Positions 24,501 to 37,124 of a DNA stretch of 64,000 nt are shown here, one piece after another (positions within the stretch are counted from its first letter, which is position 1; each line of letters opens with the position of its first letter). The notes below the pieces were generated by a model. The model saw only the letters and a list, made by a program, of their open reading frames with translations, searched no databases and was not told the origin of the DNA. This DNA comes from Isoetes taiwanensis (lineage: Eukaryota > Streptophyta > Lycopodiopsida > Isoetales > Isoetaceae), in the NCBI GenBank assembly GCA_021234155.1, contig JAJEKV010000081.1:4925775-4989774 (forward strand), given 5' to 3'. The translations under genes and the position numbers were made by a program.

Positions 24501-27500
24501 CAAAAAAACTCAACCTACGAATGCCCAAGCTATAAGAAAAAGTGTCAAAGGGTCCCATGTACCCATAATAATCAGTTATCAAGTGAATTTTCCAGAGTTT
24601 TTTAAATTTCCTCAGCAGTAGATGTTAATCTAATGGCCTGCAGCAAAGGGATGCACGAGATGGAGCGGCAGAATTTCAAGAACTATTGTTTTGGGGAATA
24701 AGCAAGCCTCCTAAACAACTTTTTGTGAATACATAGTCTTTTTGTATAGAGTTGAAGATCTAGATGCTAGGAATAGTGTAACTTGAGTAATAAGCAGGAT
24801 GTTAGAAAGAGAGAAACACGATCTTACATGCAATGGGCATTTATAATGTCAATATCATATATGCATACAAAGCACATTAAAGCCGAGTTGAAATCTATTT
24901 GGAGAAGCCAGTAATGCTTAGGCACAATCATAACATTGACAATATTTAAAGCCGGTTGAAATGTATTTGGAGAAGTCGCATAGCGGCTTTTAAGCACGTC
25001 ATAACATTAGCAATACAAATTTGATGTCATTCCTTTGACAAGCAAGTACAATTTGGGCAGAGGTAATCATGATTATTTGGTATGTTAGGATTTTACTGCA
25101 CTTTGGGGCACAAAAGATACCTAGTGTTAGTACGAGCAACAATGAGGCGGACATCAAGAGATAGATAATTGTTGCACCGTTGAGCAACCGCTAACATTAG
25201 CATCATGCTCGGCATTGCGGAAGCACTGCTCCTTTAGCCATTTCTCCCCTTGTTGTCTGTTTCAATTCTTAGTGTAATCTATGCATAGATCGGTCGTTTT
25301 CAAACTAACAATCTAGACACTTGCCACATAAGAGATGACCACATTTGAGTTGATATAACTTTGTCATCTAGATTGCATGGATCCCACCTTCCTTTTCAAC
25401 ATTTTAATTGGGGAATAGAACCAAACTCGAATTCCAAATTAAAATCAAGTTGGAGCCAAAAATCAAGACCTAAGACTAAGCATATGAGTTTGGGAATGGA
25501 GAACCCAGGACCTTAAATTGTTCCTCTCACGGTCGACCCGAGTCGAATGGAAGTGAAGAGGGGGGTTATGCCTTATATAGGGCAAGGGCAATGATAGATA
25601 GTAATGCCACTATACATCTAGTTGTTGCCCTTTGCCCAAAACCATAATTGATCAACATGGTGAATTGATAGCAATCGCGTGGTGATGGCTAAATTCCTTT
25701 GAAGAGGTAATAATGCCTAGCGTTAGCTAGTCACAACAAATCGGAGCCTAATCCCTTCAATCCAAGCAGGGAGTATGATGATTAAGCACAATTACGGGCT
25801 AAGTAGGCCTCGAGAACGGGGACATGGGAGGTTAGGATGAAAAGGGGTTGTTTGGAAGCATAGGGTGGGGTGTGTCGGAAAAAATCGGTGTTGGGCAAAC
25901 TTTTTTAAACCAAATGGGAACATTTCCTATTGTTTCCTCAAGTTAGTGGGATATTTCAAGTTCTCATTGTCCTTCTAGAAATATGCAAAAACCTATCACG
26001 ATTTTCTTGTTATGCATTAGCTCAACCTAAAATTTCTAATTTCAGCGAAACAAACATTCTTTACATTTGTCCGGTTAGACCATGCCATGTGCTCCGCGGT
26101 GGTGCATGGTAAGAGTAATTACCCTATGGATACACTATTTAGGATGACCCTATGTTAATGCTCAATGTGATGCGTCTTGCTTGTTTTAAAATTTTGCATT
26201 CTTATGCACATAAATTTATCCACGCTTTATGAGGAACCAAGTGAGAAATAAAGTTTTTTGAACCTTTGGGAAAATGGCAATAAAGTCCAATTCCCTATAA
26301 AGCGTCCCGGACATGGCTAAGTTACCAAATCATAAAAACTTTAAAATACGTGGAGGATTTTTATAGAAGAAACATGGTTTTTTAACAACATTGTTTATAA
26401 AGCTGACATGATATTGCACGCATCTTATAAAGCTTATGAAGGCACATTGCACATTCGTTAAATGAATATATATATAAGGATTCCCTGAAGCTATCCTTGT
26501 TGAGAATACATCACGAAGCTTTTGAAGTATTACATCGAAGCCTTTTATACAAGTTTTTTGCAAGAAATCAAACAAGATTTTTGCCCATAAATTAGACCAC
26601 CATTGTTGTTTGAAAACAATAGGTTAAAGTTAGTATTACCATTCTACTAGAACCCACAAAATCTTCTTCAAAGATACATCTTGCTTCATATGTAAGAGTT
26701 CGAGAACAAGAATTGTCCTTCTTGCATCTTCCCGGGCTTAATAAATCACCTTAGGCTTAAGCGGAATCTCATCATTACATCATATAGTTTATGCAAAGTA
26801 TATGCGAGGCCCAAGTTTAGTGCCTATGATCCGCTTTTGAAATGGATTGAACATAAACCAAAGCGAGGGAAAAAACAACAAAGGAAAAACTTAACTACCT
26901 TAGAATGACCATTAATTCAAGATAGCTCGTGTGCGAGGCAAAATTTGTAATGGCATTTAGATCCTAAACATCATGCGGTGGCATTGCTAATATGGCTAAA
27001 AGATTACTGTAACTGGTTACGTATGCATCTCTAGAGAAAAACAATCAGAAATTTCATATCCCTAATAACATAAATTTTACATGGCAATGACAAAAATGGC
27101 AATCTCCAAAACCTAATCCGATGGCATTCTCTATTCACCACGCAATTATGTGATTCAACCGCTTTGATGGCCACCTATATTATCATTTTGCAAGACAAAG
27201 CCTTTGGATTTGCGTTTAGAATTTGTGAAGCATGGGACGACCTTCCTCGGTAATTTCGCTCCAAGCGTGGATCAAGAGGCACACGGGCGAAAAAGGCATT
27301 GGTATATATCCCACAGGAAATGATGCCCGGATAAGCGGAAATACGTTATAAGAATCGTAAATGGAATATGGAAAATATAGTCTTTTGAATAAACCCAAAG
27401 GCTGCGGCAAGAATAAAAATATGTTGTTCCACGCGTGATGATAGGGGGCAGGTATCCCATGATCTTGGATAAACCCTTTACAGCCTGACGTGGCCCAAAA

Positions 27501-27560
27501 AAATTAATAGCATACAAAGCAAAGTCTTCATATTGCAGGTGAATAACAAGGGGCATAAAG
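24501..27560. other. Intergenic, no gene recognised
   Basis: AT-rich sequence with short ORFs only, all without known motifs. A local echo occurs at 24880-25000, where words such as AAAGCCG.GTTGAAAT.TATTTGGAGAAG appear twice about 70 bp apart. Confidence 0.35.
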
Positions 27561-27565
27561 GGGCA

Positions 27566-27700
27566 TAAGCTTGCAATATTTTCGTTTGGTATTTTGGGTG
27601 TATTTACGCATGGTTGAGCCAAGATTATAAGCTTGCAATATTTTTGTTTGGTATTTGTGGCTGTATTTACGGCATGGTTGGGCCAAGATTTTGCCCCTTG
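27566..27700. repeat. Tandem duplication, unit about 64 bp
   Basis: A unit beginning AAGCTTGCAATATTTTCGTT at 27567 recurs at about 27631 with small indels. Both copies end GG(T)TG.GCCAAGATT, and a third shorter GCCAAGATTTTGCCC echo follows. Overlapping minus-strand ORFs at 27272-27785 simply read through the repeat. Confidence 0.7.
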
Positions 27701-28030
27701 TCCAAGATTTTGCCCTTGTATTGCATCTGTAATCATTATGGAAGGCGATGTTTGCAAAGTGAATAACAAAGGGCGCTTTGTACAAGTCTTGGCTTTTTTG
27801 AATAAAAGGTAGTCATAAGTTTAACTCGGGCACCTTGGCTAAATCAAAAATGAATCATAAGGTTCCCAAATTATCCAATTAGTATGATTGTGGTAGTGGT
27901 TTGGCGGAAAATAGGGGAGAGGTTATTTTTAGTATGATTTTGTTAGTGGTTTGGCAGAAATGTTAGGTTAGGGTTAAAAAAATTGGGCATTGGCTATTTT
28001 GGCTGCTGATCGGCGGCTACTCGCCCAAGC

Positions 28031-28129
28031 ATGGCGGAAGGTATAGGGCCGAGCTTCGGCGCTGTTGAGAAGCCTGCCAAAAAATGCATGCAGGAGATCC
28101 GGACCTGTGTGGGAAGATCCGCTTTGTGA
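28031..28129 (+). CDS. Small ORF, 32 codons, possible first-exon remnant
   Basis: An ORF starting MAEGIGPSFGAVEKPAKKC lies in a locally GC-richer patch (28.0-28.4 kb) that contrasts with its AT-rich surroundings. It looks like the start of a plant coding exon but is followed by a stop after 32 codons and by repeated GGAAGATCCG words. Function unknown; it may be a captured or decayed exon. Confidence 0.2.
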   Translation: MAEGIGPSFGAVEKPAKKCMQEIRTCVGRSAL

Positions 28130-28539
28130 GGGGAAGATCCAGCTTTCCGAGGCGCAGCAGTGGGCGTGGGAAGAAGCTATGAAGCTATGATTTTGGAAGA
28201 AGCTTTGTGAGGTAGCAGAGATCCGGCTGCTTCGACTTTTGTGAGGCCTTGTTCAATTGTATTTCATCTAGAGGATCAAGTCGGGCTCGAGGGGTCGATT
28301 TCTCGCGATAAAGCTATGGCTACTCCAGCTTGGGTTTCTAGCTATGGCTACTCCAGCTATGGCGGAGTGATCCTCGGGTGGAGATAAGCCGACTGCCTCC
28401 GATGTTGCGCATTGTTATTGGCGGAATTTGGGAACCTCGCTTTTTGATTTTTTTTGTTGTTTAACATGTAAAATTCTACTGAAATTGCATTCTTGTTCTT
28501 ATCAGCTATCGGATGGGCATATTTGCCCTTTGTTCCAAG

Positions 28540-28830
28540 ATCTGGACCGTACATAGCGATCCTCGTTTGTGGGGTATGCATGTACAAGTTTTTGTATACT
28601 GTATATTAAGGTTTGCAAAATACTATAAGATTTGAGAGAATATACTTAATGGTGTTAATTTTGTACATGTATTGTAATTTTTGGGGCTCTCGCTGCCCCT
28701 CGAATCCCAGGTGAATATGCACCCAAACCAAAGGGTTTAAGGGGATTTTAATTTAAATGTGTTAAATGCAATGGTTTGTGTTAATAATATTAGTTGTGTG
28801 TCATGGTTTGTGTTAACTAATTTTTTTTTT
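28540..28830 (+). repeat. Second copy of the dispersed element seen at 1.1-1.6 kb
   Basis: This stretch matches the reverse complement of about 1060-1440. Shared blocks include GGGGTATGCA.GTACAA, AAAATACTATAAGATTT, and GTGAATATGCACCCAAACCA running into TTAAGGGGATTTTAATTT. Here the block occurs once, not as an inverted pair, so the copy at 1.2-1.6 kb carries an extra inverted arm. Confidence 0.65.
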
Positions 28831-29289
28831 GGTTCTTGGGCCTTAAGGATGGTGTAGGGGTGTAGATATAGACATTACAAGTGATGCAATTTCTAACAAC
28901 ACTCAAATATCCTCTCCCAGATTGTAGAATCAATGCAAAACATCTACATCTTTTGTCTTAGGAAATGAATGCAAATCGATAGCCCCCCCAGAGATTTATC
29001 TGATTACAAGATTTATACAGATGGGCTTTTTTCCCAAAGAATAATTTCAACGTCAGATGCTACAATACGACCATGTGGCCCTGAACCAACTAGATTATCC
29101 AAGTCAACCTTGTATTGTTGTTTCCTTAGAGCTAAGACTCAAAGCCCTCTCACTCAACATTTTAAGCTTCTAGAAGTCTTTTCCCTTGTTACGCATCTCG
29201 AGAAGAGACTATGATTTATGTAACACAGGAAATGTTTCTCGCAAAGATCCACAATGGTTTACTTGTGATTACCACATGCCATACCATAA

Positions 29290-30410
29290 ATTAGAATTTA
29301 GTTCTCCTCTTTGGAAACATTTGATCCTCATCATGCACATGTAATATATTGGAACGCCTCCCGCCTTTGAGTTGTCCCGATGGAGCTCGAACATATTGTG
29401 CATATTGCGCATGATTATCTTGTGGCATTGGCACTTTATCCACGGCTGCATATTGAGGATTTGGAGCAATACCAAAGATAAGCAAACTGATCATTATATG
29501 TAGGCAGTCCCGGGCGCATGAGAAAATCCTGACCCCCTAGCCGCATGGGAGGCGTCGAGATAACTTTGGAATATTTTGATGTACAACACCATATCCTGCT
29601 TTGCACTTGGGGACCCCGGGTTGGAGTGACCTGTGGGTGAAGCTTGTCCTTCCGACCTTCTGCTCTAGCTTGGTGAAGCTTTGTCCTTGACCTTCTCACG
29701 CTTAAGCTTGACAATCACATGACGCCCCCGGGTGTATTAAGAATGTCAAAGATATGCCGAAATAATTTAAACTTAAAGCAAAGGCGATTTCATATGCTAC
29801 CTCAATTGTCTTGTTTGATCGTCATTTGCCTTCTTGGCAGCTTCCACACTTTTATAAGTGATAAATGCAAAGCCACCGCGATAAATGCATCCAATTAAGA
29901 ACAGTTAAAGACCGAAAAGGCAATGGGTGTTATCAAAATAGTAACCCTACCAAGAGACTTATTTGTATTCTTGTCATATGCAAACCGCCTTCTTCAATTT
30001 CTCCATACTGTGAAAATATTTTTTAACGGTGTCTCATTTGATGTATCATATGCCGGATCACCAATGTATAACTTCCCTCAGGTTCCCATTAGTGGCTCTA
30101 GGCCGATTGCACTTCCGTAAGATGCCAAATTACAAAACGGGTTCCTCTGACCTAAAAAGTAATTTAGATAATTTAGAACTAATCGCCAAAACATTGTAAG
30201 ATTTACCATACATAAACTTACATCGATTTGTTTGTCGGGTCTTTCAACGCCTCGTTGATTTTGAATCCATGTGCTTAAATGTGATGAATCCAAACCCACG
30301 TGATTTCCCTGTAGCTTTATCAGTGATAACAAACCTATAACTCTTATAATGTTTGCCCTAAATCGCTCCAACAAGATTGTAATCCCTGTAATCTTATTTC
30401 ACTAATCCCT
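29290..30410 (-). pseudogene. Broken two-RRM RNA-binding protein gene (UBA2-like hnRNP)
   Basis: Read on the minus strand, an RRM1 exon (about 30400-30233) has [19 protein letters not shown] (the RNP1 motif) and ends at a GTAAGT donor after a KQID-like end. The next exon (about 30120-29800) has KLYIGDPAYDTSNET (RNP2), a damaged centre, and then FALITYKSVEAAKKANDD. A later segment (29760-29290) has GRHVIVKLKREKV and a Gly/Pro/Tyr/Gln-rich tail (GLPTYNDQFAYL, PNPQYAAVDKVPMPQDN). The two-RRM order with KATGKS then KNTNKS resembles plant UBP1-associated UBA2 proteins, nuclear binders of U-rich mRNA. Many frameshifts and stops show it is dead. Part of it is duplicated at 30434-30830. Confidence 0.65.
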
Positions 30411-30890
30411 GTTGTTGCAGATTTGCAATATTCTTGTCATATACAACCGCGCCTTCTTCAATTTCTCCATGCTGTGAAAATATTTTTAACAGTGTCTCAT
30501 TTGATGTGCCCGATTGCACTTCCAGAAGATGCCAAATTGCAAACGGTTATACGACCTTAAAAAGTGATTTAGATAAGTTAATTTAGAACTAATGTCAAAA
30601 CATTGTAAGATTTTACCATACATAAACTTACATCGATTTGTTTGTCGGCTCTTTTCAACCAGATTGAGCTGAATCCATGGGCTTAAATGTGATGAATCCA
30701 AACCCACGCGGATTTCCATGTAGCTTTATCGATGATAACAGACCTATAACTCTTATAATGTTTATTCTAAATCGCCCAACAAGATTGTAATCCCCGTAAT
30801 CTTATTTCGCTAATCCCTTTATTTGCAGCATTTGCAAGCCCCTGCTTCGCTTAATCCCCGTTGTTGCAGATTTGCAAGCCTTGTTTCGTG
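29968..30890. repeat. Tandem duplication (about 450 bp) of an RRM exon, intron and flank
   Basis: 29968-30420 and 30434-30830 are head-to-tail copies sharing TTTCTCCAT.CTGTGAAAATA, ACATTGTAAGATTT, AAACTTACATCGATTTGTTT and TGTGATGAATCCAAACCCACG. The second copy lacks about 60 bp present in the first (30048-30106). A third short echo (TTAATCCCCGTTGTTGCAGA at about 30851) follows. Each copy holds one RRM1 exon, so the array multiplies an exon of the broken RNA-binding gene. Confidence 0.85.
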
Positions 30891-30899
30891 CCCTAAAAT

Positions 30900-32340
30900 G
30901 CTATCCACAAGCTTGCATGTTCAAATTTCGAAAAAAAAGAGGGCTTTTTATTGTGAGCCCTTGGATGTTGGACCATTGAAAAAAAAAAGCTAAATCAACG
31001 ACTAAGAAATGGTGCACTCTAGATATACGCATTAGTACATCCATTCGAACATACTATGAAATCTTAGGAAAACCTTTGTAAAGCGTACAAAAACACAAAG
31101 AAAACCCCCTGTTATTATGCTACATATTGTTCACTTCAAGTTCTCATCTGCTCTTATTTGTTCTTCACTCTTCTTTGTTCTTATTTGTTCTTATGTGTCC
31201 AAGTAGAATGCAATGGTGTTCATGCTTTTTTATGTGTATAGATTGAAGTATATCATGTATGTATATACATGATAATAGCCATGTATAAAAGCGCAAGCCC
31301 ATAATGTGGGTCCGAGGTGGAAATTGCAGGGCCCTTGATTTGGCACATCCATAGAATAATGCTTCGATCCAATGATCGAAAAAAAGCAATAAGGATAGAG
31401 CAATAAGGATGAATCATAATACGCAAAAGTCCGACTAGGCTATTTTTAGCCCCCCTCAACCAATGCAATGTTGGCAAGTGTCCATGATTCTTTTGCCCCT
31501 ATTGCTCCACTTTCTACTCTTCAATCTACAATTTATTCTACTATTAGTCCACATTTTGCAACAACTTGATTGCAATCTTCTGAAATAGACTGGCCGATTT
31601 TTAGGTTGGGCTGAATGTCCCTTTGGTATGTTCTTTTGAAATCTGGTGTAGTGGTTCTACTAGCTTAAATAAAAACAGACTGCCACAATGCATTAACATA
31701 AGATGAGCTTGCCACAATGCATTAATGTCGGATGATTGGGGAAAGGACCCAATGAGCAATCTTATTATGGTGTGTACATCTTATTCACTAGCTGATCTCC
31801 TTGTGGATGTTCTTCTCAAGAAAGTAGAAAGGGTCACAAGCCTCTTTATTTAGCTCAATGCGGATGGAGGCCTAAACATACCACCTCACCAATGTTGTGG
31901 CAAGGTATTAAAAACTTATATCACAAAGGCCATTTTGTAGAAAAAATAGAGCGATAATTAAGGTGTTAAGCCCATCTCTTCTTCCTTTTTATCCCTCCTG
32001 CCATCGATTTTTTTCTTTTTGTATTTTAATGAAGTTGTGCAAGGGATTCATAGATGATCAAGTGTTTATATTGGTAGGTGTAATGGCAGCCTATTCTTAA
32101 GCAAAACCCATCAAATTTTTAGGATGGCTTAGCTTGCTAAAGGCCATTTTTCTTTTATCCAGCAAACCCTAAGTCTTCATCGATTACCCAACATTGATTC
32201 TTCCTATTGTATTTTAAGTCCAAGTTCATATAACTTGATATTCCTCTGATTTTGTTCTTTTGTGGGTAGCATGTAAACAATAGATGAATATGTAAACCCT
32301 TGCTATTGGGAGTTTTTGTTGTAATTTGCCATCGAGACTT
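30900..32340. other. Intergenic, no gene recognised
   Basis: Short ORFs on both strands with no motifs. Simple A-rich runs occur at about 30930 and 30978. Confidence 0.35.
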
Positions 32341-32344
32341 GAAC

Positions 32345-32615
32345 TCATATTTCTATGTCTTAAAAAATTCCAATAGGACATTGAAGATCCAAACCCAAAG
32401 GGTTGGCTCCTGTTATTTTTAGCCATCACTACAATTTTTGCTTATTTGCTAATTAAGGAGGCACCGGTCAAAAGCTCATTTCTCATATTTTTTCTATGTC
32501 TTAATAACAGACCGGGGACAAGCAAACCCAAAGGGTTGGCTCAAATTTTTAGCCATCACTACAATTTTTGCTTATTTGCTAATTGATTCGCAGGTGGGAC
32601 TTAGCTCATTTTTGA
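32345..32615. repeat. Imperfect tandem duplication, unit about 135 bp
   Basis: Two copies share TTTCTATGTCTTAA, CAAACCCAAAGGGTTGGCTC and ATTTTTAGCCATCACTACAA followed by TTTTTGCTTATTTGCTAATT. They are separated by a short GC-richer segment. No coding potential; the family is unknown. Confidence 0.75.
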
Positions 32616-33148
32616 AGATAGAGAGTGTGAAAATGCGGAACCCTAGCAGGGGAGACCAATGATTGCAACTGAAGCTTGTGATTGTGAAAATGCAGAAAGA
32701 AAAACCCAAAGGTTGGATAAAAATGTGCCTAGTGATTTAGTGTTCATCCTGTGGTCTCATAGATTCCTCTTGTGAAACAATAGCAATGCAAAATATGTAG
32801 TAATCCTTTTGAGCATAATATGATAGAATTAATTTAGGTAGCTTTCTAGATAATTATCCTTGTAACGTACCTTTATAAAATCGATGCGATGTGTCATCCA
32901 AATGGAAAGCAATCAAGCATAAAGGTGTGCACATCACACCCCACTAGCAAAATATGATGAACTTTGTTAAAAATTCTTTAAGTTCATTGCTCAAACAGGA
33001 AAACGAAGGAGAAACCTTTCTGATTACCATGCCATTTTGGAGCTCAGTTTTGGAGGATTGACAATCTCCTTAGATTTTTAGGCACATACTTTATTAACAG
33101 TGTAGTAGTTTTGCCATTCCATTCCATGGAGCCCATGATATAACTAAA

Positions 33149-34744
33149 CTAGATAGCAACAAGCTGAATACCATGCATATGATCTTGGCATTGCCTAATG
33201 TAAGGTACAAGTTGACCGAAGCTCTTCCCATTTATAGCCTGATCATAAGGGCAAGTTAGGGCCTGAATGGGCAGTTGGTAGCAAGGATCAGAAGCTTGTG
33301 TCTGAATACAGGCTGTTGCAGTTCCATTCTGTTCGAAATTGATCAGCCATGGCCTTACAGCAGCATAAGCATGAGCAATATACCCAAATGTCGAGATAGG
33401 TGTAGTTAGAATGGTACCACATAAACTTAAACCAATTATTTCTGCAAGTGCTTGGATTTGGCTTTCTTCATCATACATTTGCAACTTTAAATCGGACAAT
33501 TGAGTCACGTTTATTAGGCCTGCCCTAATGGATTTTGAGTATATTTGACTGACATGATCCTTTAGAGCACCAAAAAGAGAGGCTATAAATACTGCTGCCT
33601 TGTGTTTCTTATATTTGTTCTTAATCATCTCCTCTGGATCTGGCAAGAGATTATTCTGAACTATACAGTCTATAACACGTTGATTGATTGTATTTCTCCT
33701 AAGCAAATCTGTCAGAATTCCCCTTTATATCTTACTTGAGCTCCAAGAGTGGTATATCTGCCACAGCCAATGCGTCAGTCCATAGCTTTTCTATCTTTTC
33801 CCATGATGGATCTGCTGGAATGGCAAGGAAATGGAGCAGATCTGTTGCAGGAGCTTTATCAGGAAAAAAAGCTCTTCCAAAATGTGCCTGAAATTTGGAA
33901 CAGCAAACAAAACCTGGCAGAAAATACAAGCAGCCTTGTGCAAGATTTAACCAGTCAACAGTAGACAAGAAGCTTTGTTCTGTACTGCAAAAAATCTTAA
34001 TGATGGATTCCATCCATCATTTACCTGAACAGAGTAAAAATCTGGATTAACAGATGTAACCAAATTTCTTTCTATAGCCTCATCCCATGAATGAAAGAAT
34101 TCCCCCGCTTTGGACCATTTGGAATGGTGCAAAGAAACATATGGAAAATCTTCAGGCAGTTTCCATGAAGATCCGGCAAAGGGCTCACACAAAATCCTAT
34201 CTAGATTATGCCTGGTATCTATAAGAATAACTCTTTGTGTAATCAGGCTGTATAAGAATGCAGAAATTAGCCATAGCAAATGATTTCCAAGACCTTGCCC
34301 TAACCCTAATTCAACAACGAGAAATTTGCAACCGTCAATCTTGGATTGAGAAAGAAAAAACCTGATCAGGTCTCCAGATCTGCGGATGCAGGCCCTGTGC
34401 AAAGCGCTATACTTCTCCAACAGATTTGATAGATTTGGATTTGGGCGCAAATGACTCTGCAATGTTTTTCCAGGGATCTTTGCTCTGAGCAATGGGAGCT
34501 TACCCCGACTCCTGCAGGGGTTTTCGATGTGCCATTTCTCCAAAGTAATTCCACTGCCATTGCCGGATCCATTTGCTAGACGAATAGCTTTGTCGTAACT
34601 CTTGAACAAGGAGTTGAGAGGATCATTTTCAGATTTGTGACCATTGGGCTGATACTTTTTGTCGGTAGATTTGATAATGTCCAAGCCATGGAGAATGAAC
34701 ATAACATTATCATGTAAACGAAACCTCTTGAAAGATACATGCAT
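33149..34744 (-). pseudogene. Xyloglucan fucosyltransferase-like (GT37) gene, frameshifted
   Basis: GT37 enzymes are Golgi type II proteins that add fucose to xyloglucan or arabinogalactan side chains. The first segment (34744-33947) has LEKYSALHRAC, GLGQGLGNHLLWLISAFLY (the family donor-binding G.GNR region, with H in place of the usual R), VILIDTRHNLDRILCEPFAG and SSWKLPEDFP. The second (34013-33732) has IFCSTEQSFLSTVDWL, a PGF segment and FFPDKAPATDLLHFLAIPAD. The third (33706-33149) has QRVIDCIVQNNLLPDPEE, AVFIASLF, TTPISTFGYIAHAYAAVRP, ALTCPYD and VPYIRQCQDH. The first shift fits loss of one T in a T-run near 34001. A stop and shift precede 33706. No transmembrane anchor is visible at the N terminus, so an upstream exon is missing. 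Recent decay is likely because most blocks are well kept. Confidence 0.85.
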
Positions 34745-34933
34745 CTAAATACACTTGTTCCCAAAATAATAGAAACCCTTGAAGCATTCCCAAAGCAAAC
34801 TTCTTTGCAGAATTAAACTACTGGGCTTGCAAATGTGTGCCAAGCATGAATACCTCATGTTATCATCATTCGCACTTAGTATTAAATATTTATGAAAAGA
34901 CTTTCTACCTATTTGTTCATTGTTATGTATATA

Positions 34934-35043
34934 AGAAAGTCTGTTTAAGCAGCATTCTGGCAAGCATTTCGACAAGGGAAAGGTTGCCGATGTGTGAAGC
35001 ACAAAGACGACGTTTACCAGAATGCTGCCTAAACAAACTTTCT
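34934..35043. repeat. Short foldback: 30-bp arms, 50-nt loop
   Basis: The arm at 34934-34963 (AGAAAGTCTGTTTAAGCAGC then ATTCTGGCAA) pairs with 35014-35043 at 27 of 30 positions. The RNA hairpin would be about 110 nt. A MITE relic or a miRNA-like precursor are both possible. It lies upstream of the broken fucosyltransferase gene. Confidence 0.65.
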
Positions 35044-36150
35044 TAAAATGTGGAAGCAATTTAGGTTGGATTCCGCTGCTGTGATGACTTCCTAATGGTT
35101 AAAAAAGAATGAAAATGGAATGTAAAGTAAATCAGAATAGAAAAGCGGAATGTCGGCTAAAGTACAGTTTAGGGAATCAAAATTTGCCATGGTGCAATAG
35201 CGGATTGGCAGAATTCAACCTAAATCGCTTTTACGTTACTTAGCCAGCCATTCTAACCTCGATGTTGTGAGTGAATTGTAGACATTATCTACAACAACAT
35301 GCAAAAGTTGGGAAGCATTAACGACTACAAACAACTCCCCAATGAATATATTAAAAACATGGCAGCAATGGCTAGTCCATTGGGTTAGCAATTAAGAGAT
35401 CTTGTATTTAAGTCTTTGGGGGTTTGTCGTCTGTCCTCATGGATGTAAAAATAATATCTATCTAAAACCTTTTCCATATGATGTATGTTAAGGAAAGGCC
35501 TTCTGAAAAGATTCTATTGTTCGACGATGTAGTTGCAATTGTCAACCAAAATGGCGATGTCACCCTCACCTATAAAATGCCAAGTTCACAAATATATGAA
35601 GCATAAAGGAACGAACATTCTCGATTTTTAAATGGAAAATGGACAATAAAAATCAAATCAGATACAAACCACAAAAATCAAAGAACAGATTCTTCTGCAA
35701 AGCTGATTGCCTTATGGAATTATATGTAATCTTGCAAATAGATTTTGTTCCAAAAATGCATGATGAAGACATGGCTTGTTGCAAAAGGATTATGATAAGA
35801 AAAAGGGGGTTCAAAGAAGCTCCATAAGTACATGAATATGCTAGATAAAAAGTATTTATAGCACACCAAAAAAAGAAAGGGTAGGTGAGGTGAATCAAGT
35901 TAGTACTTAAACGAAGGTAGATCTACTTCCTCTCTGTTAGTCCTAATACTATAGAAAGCCCATCCATTTTCCTAAGAGATAAGTACTCTAGCACAAATCT
36001 TTACTTCTTCTGAGAAATGAAGAACTAACCTAAGTGAGCAGCCCTTGAATCCTTGTAACATTCCTAACCGACAGGTCCTAAACCAACTGGGCAAAACTGT
36101 CTAGACGTTTATGAGTAGTCGCTTCTACACATTTATGCTTGCTGCCTCGA
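35044..36150. other. Intergenic, weak SINE-like patch only
   Basis: At 35360-35460, GGCAGCAATGGCTAGTCCATTGG is followed by a weak B-box-like region and an AATAATATCTATC end. This could be a decayed SINE but is not secure. The rest is AT-rich without recognised genes. Confidence 0.25.
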
Positions 36151-36400
36151 GAACAGAACACCAAGATCCACTCAAGCAGTCTCCCATGGGTCCGTTACAA
36201 TCTCTTCTGCTAGAACTATGCTCGTCCACGAGCATCATACTTCCACTACGGACATAACCACACCATACTTCCATGCACGATAGAATTACATGTTATATGA
36301 CATCCATCCATGTCATTTATGCCCCCACGGAGACTCGAACTCGAGCCTTTAGAGGCAAAATGAGATCACATAATGTCCAATTTCGAGGGAAAAAAAAAAA
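36150..36400 (-). mobile_element. Candidate tRNA-derived SINE, minus strand
   Basis: The minus strand carries GGCTCGAGTTCGAGTCTCC at about 36346-36328, a near-perfect Pol III B box (GTTCGAGTC). A downstream body without an ORF runs to about 36150. The A box is not clear. On the plus strand a 10-A run lies at 36391-36400, on the 5' side of the B box in minus-strand terms. Confidence 0.4.
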
Positions 36401-36756
36401 CATGTCAAGAAACCCACTAACCAATAGAAGAGAAGCTCATTTGTTTTAATCCCAAGATATGTAGCAATAGATTCCTAGCCGGCATCTTGGCATCTTGATT
36501 TGCATTAATGAGAGAATTAATGACAAAGAAATTTAATGTGCCTTCAAATTAGAAAAATGCACCGAGAAAAAATCTTCTAATCTAACCAACACTGAAACTT
36601 AAAAATTAGAGAGGGGAGAAAATCTTTGAATTAAACCCAACGAAAAACATGAAAAAACACATTGGAACCCGTCCAAATTTGTTTCCCTCGAATTGAAATT
36701 TCATCGCTCTCCTCAGCATCCAAATGCCATACTCATGTTATTCAAGCAAAGGTATA

Positions 36757-36780
36757 TTTTTTTTTTTTTTTTTTTTTCAA

Positions 36781-36832
<52 letters not shown>

Positions 36833-36870
36833 TTGGAGCTTACAAAATGTGTGTGTGTGTGTGTGTGTGT
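36757..36870. repeat. Microsatellites: T21, (TG)n of 47 bp and (TG)n of 22 bp
   Basis: T21 is at 36757-36777, TG repeats are at 36783-36829, and a second TG run is at 36849-36870. Two long cysteine/valine-repeat ORFs across this block are artefacts of the repeat. Confidence 0.95.
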
Positions 36871-37124
36871 TTTTTCAACTCGTGCCATGGGTAGTCATCG
36901 ATCCCAAATCAAGAAGGTTGTTTTGAGGAATAACAAGGATGAAGATAGTAATTAGATTGGTATGCACGCCTCTATAGGATCCCCTGGGTGACTATAAAAC
37001 CCCATCAACGGCCACAACCATTCCGCGGAAGCAAAAAAGGGTAAATGATTTATCTTCACATTGGAAAGCAAAATTGCTCGACTTTTGTGATTAGCCAAGA
37101 AGGTAAAAATGTGGATGAAATTCT

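Noticed and set aside
33749-33964. Plus-strand ORF opposite the fucosyltransferase remnant
   Set aside because: Antisense shadow of well-supported GT37 sequence.
36662-36955. ORFs with long alternating cysteine and valine
   Set aside because: They translate the (TG)n microsatellite and poly-T; no protein signal outside it.
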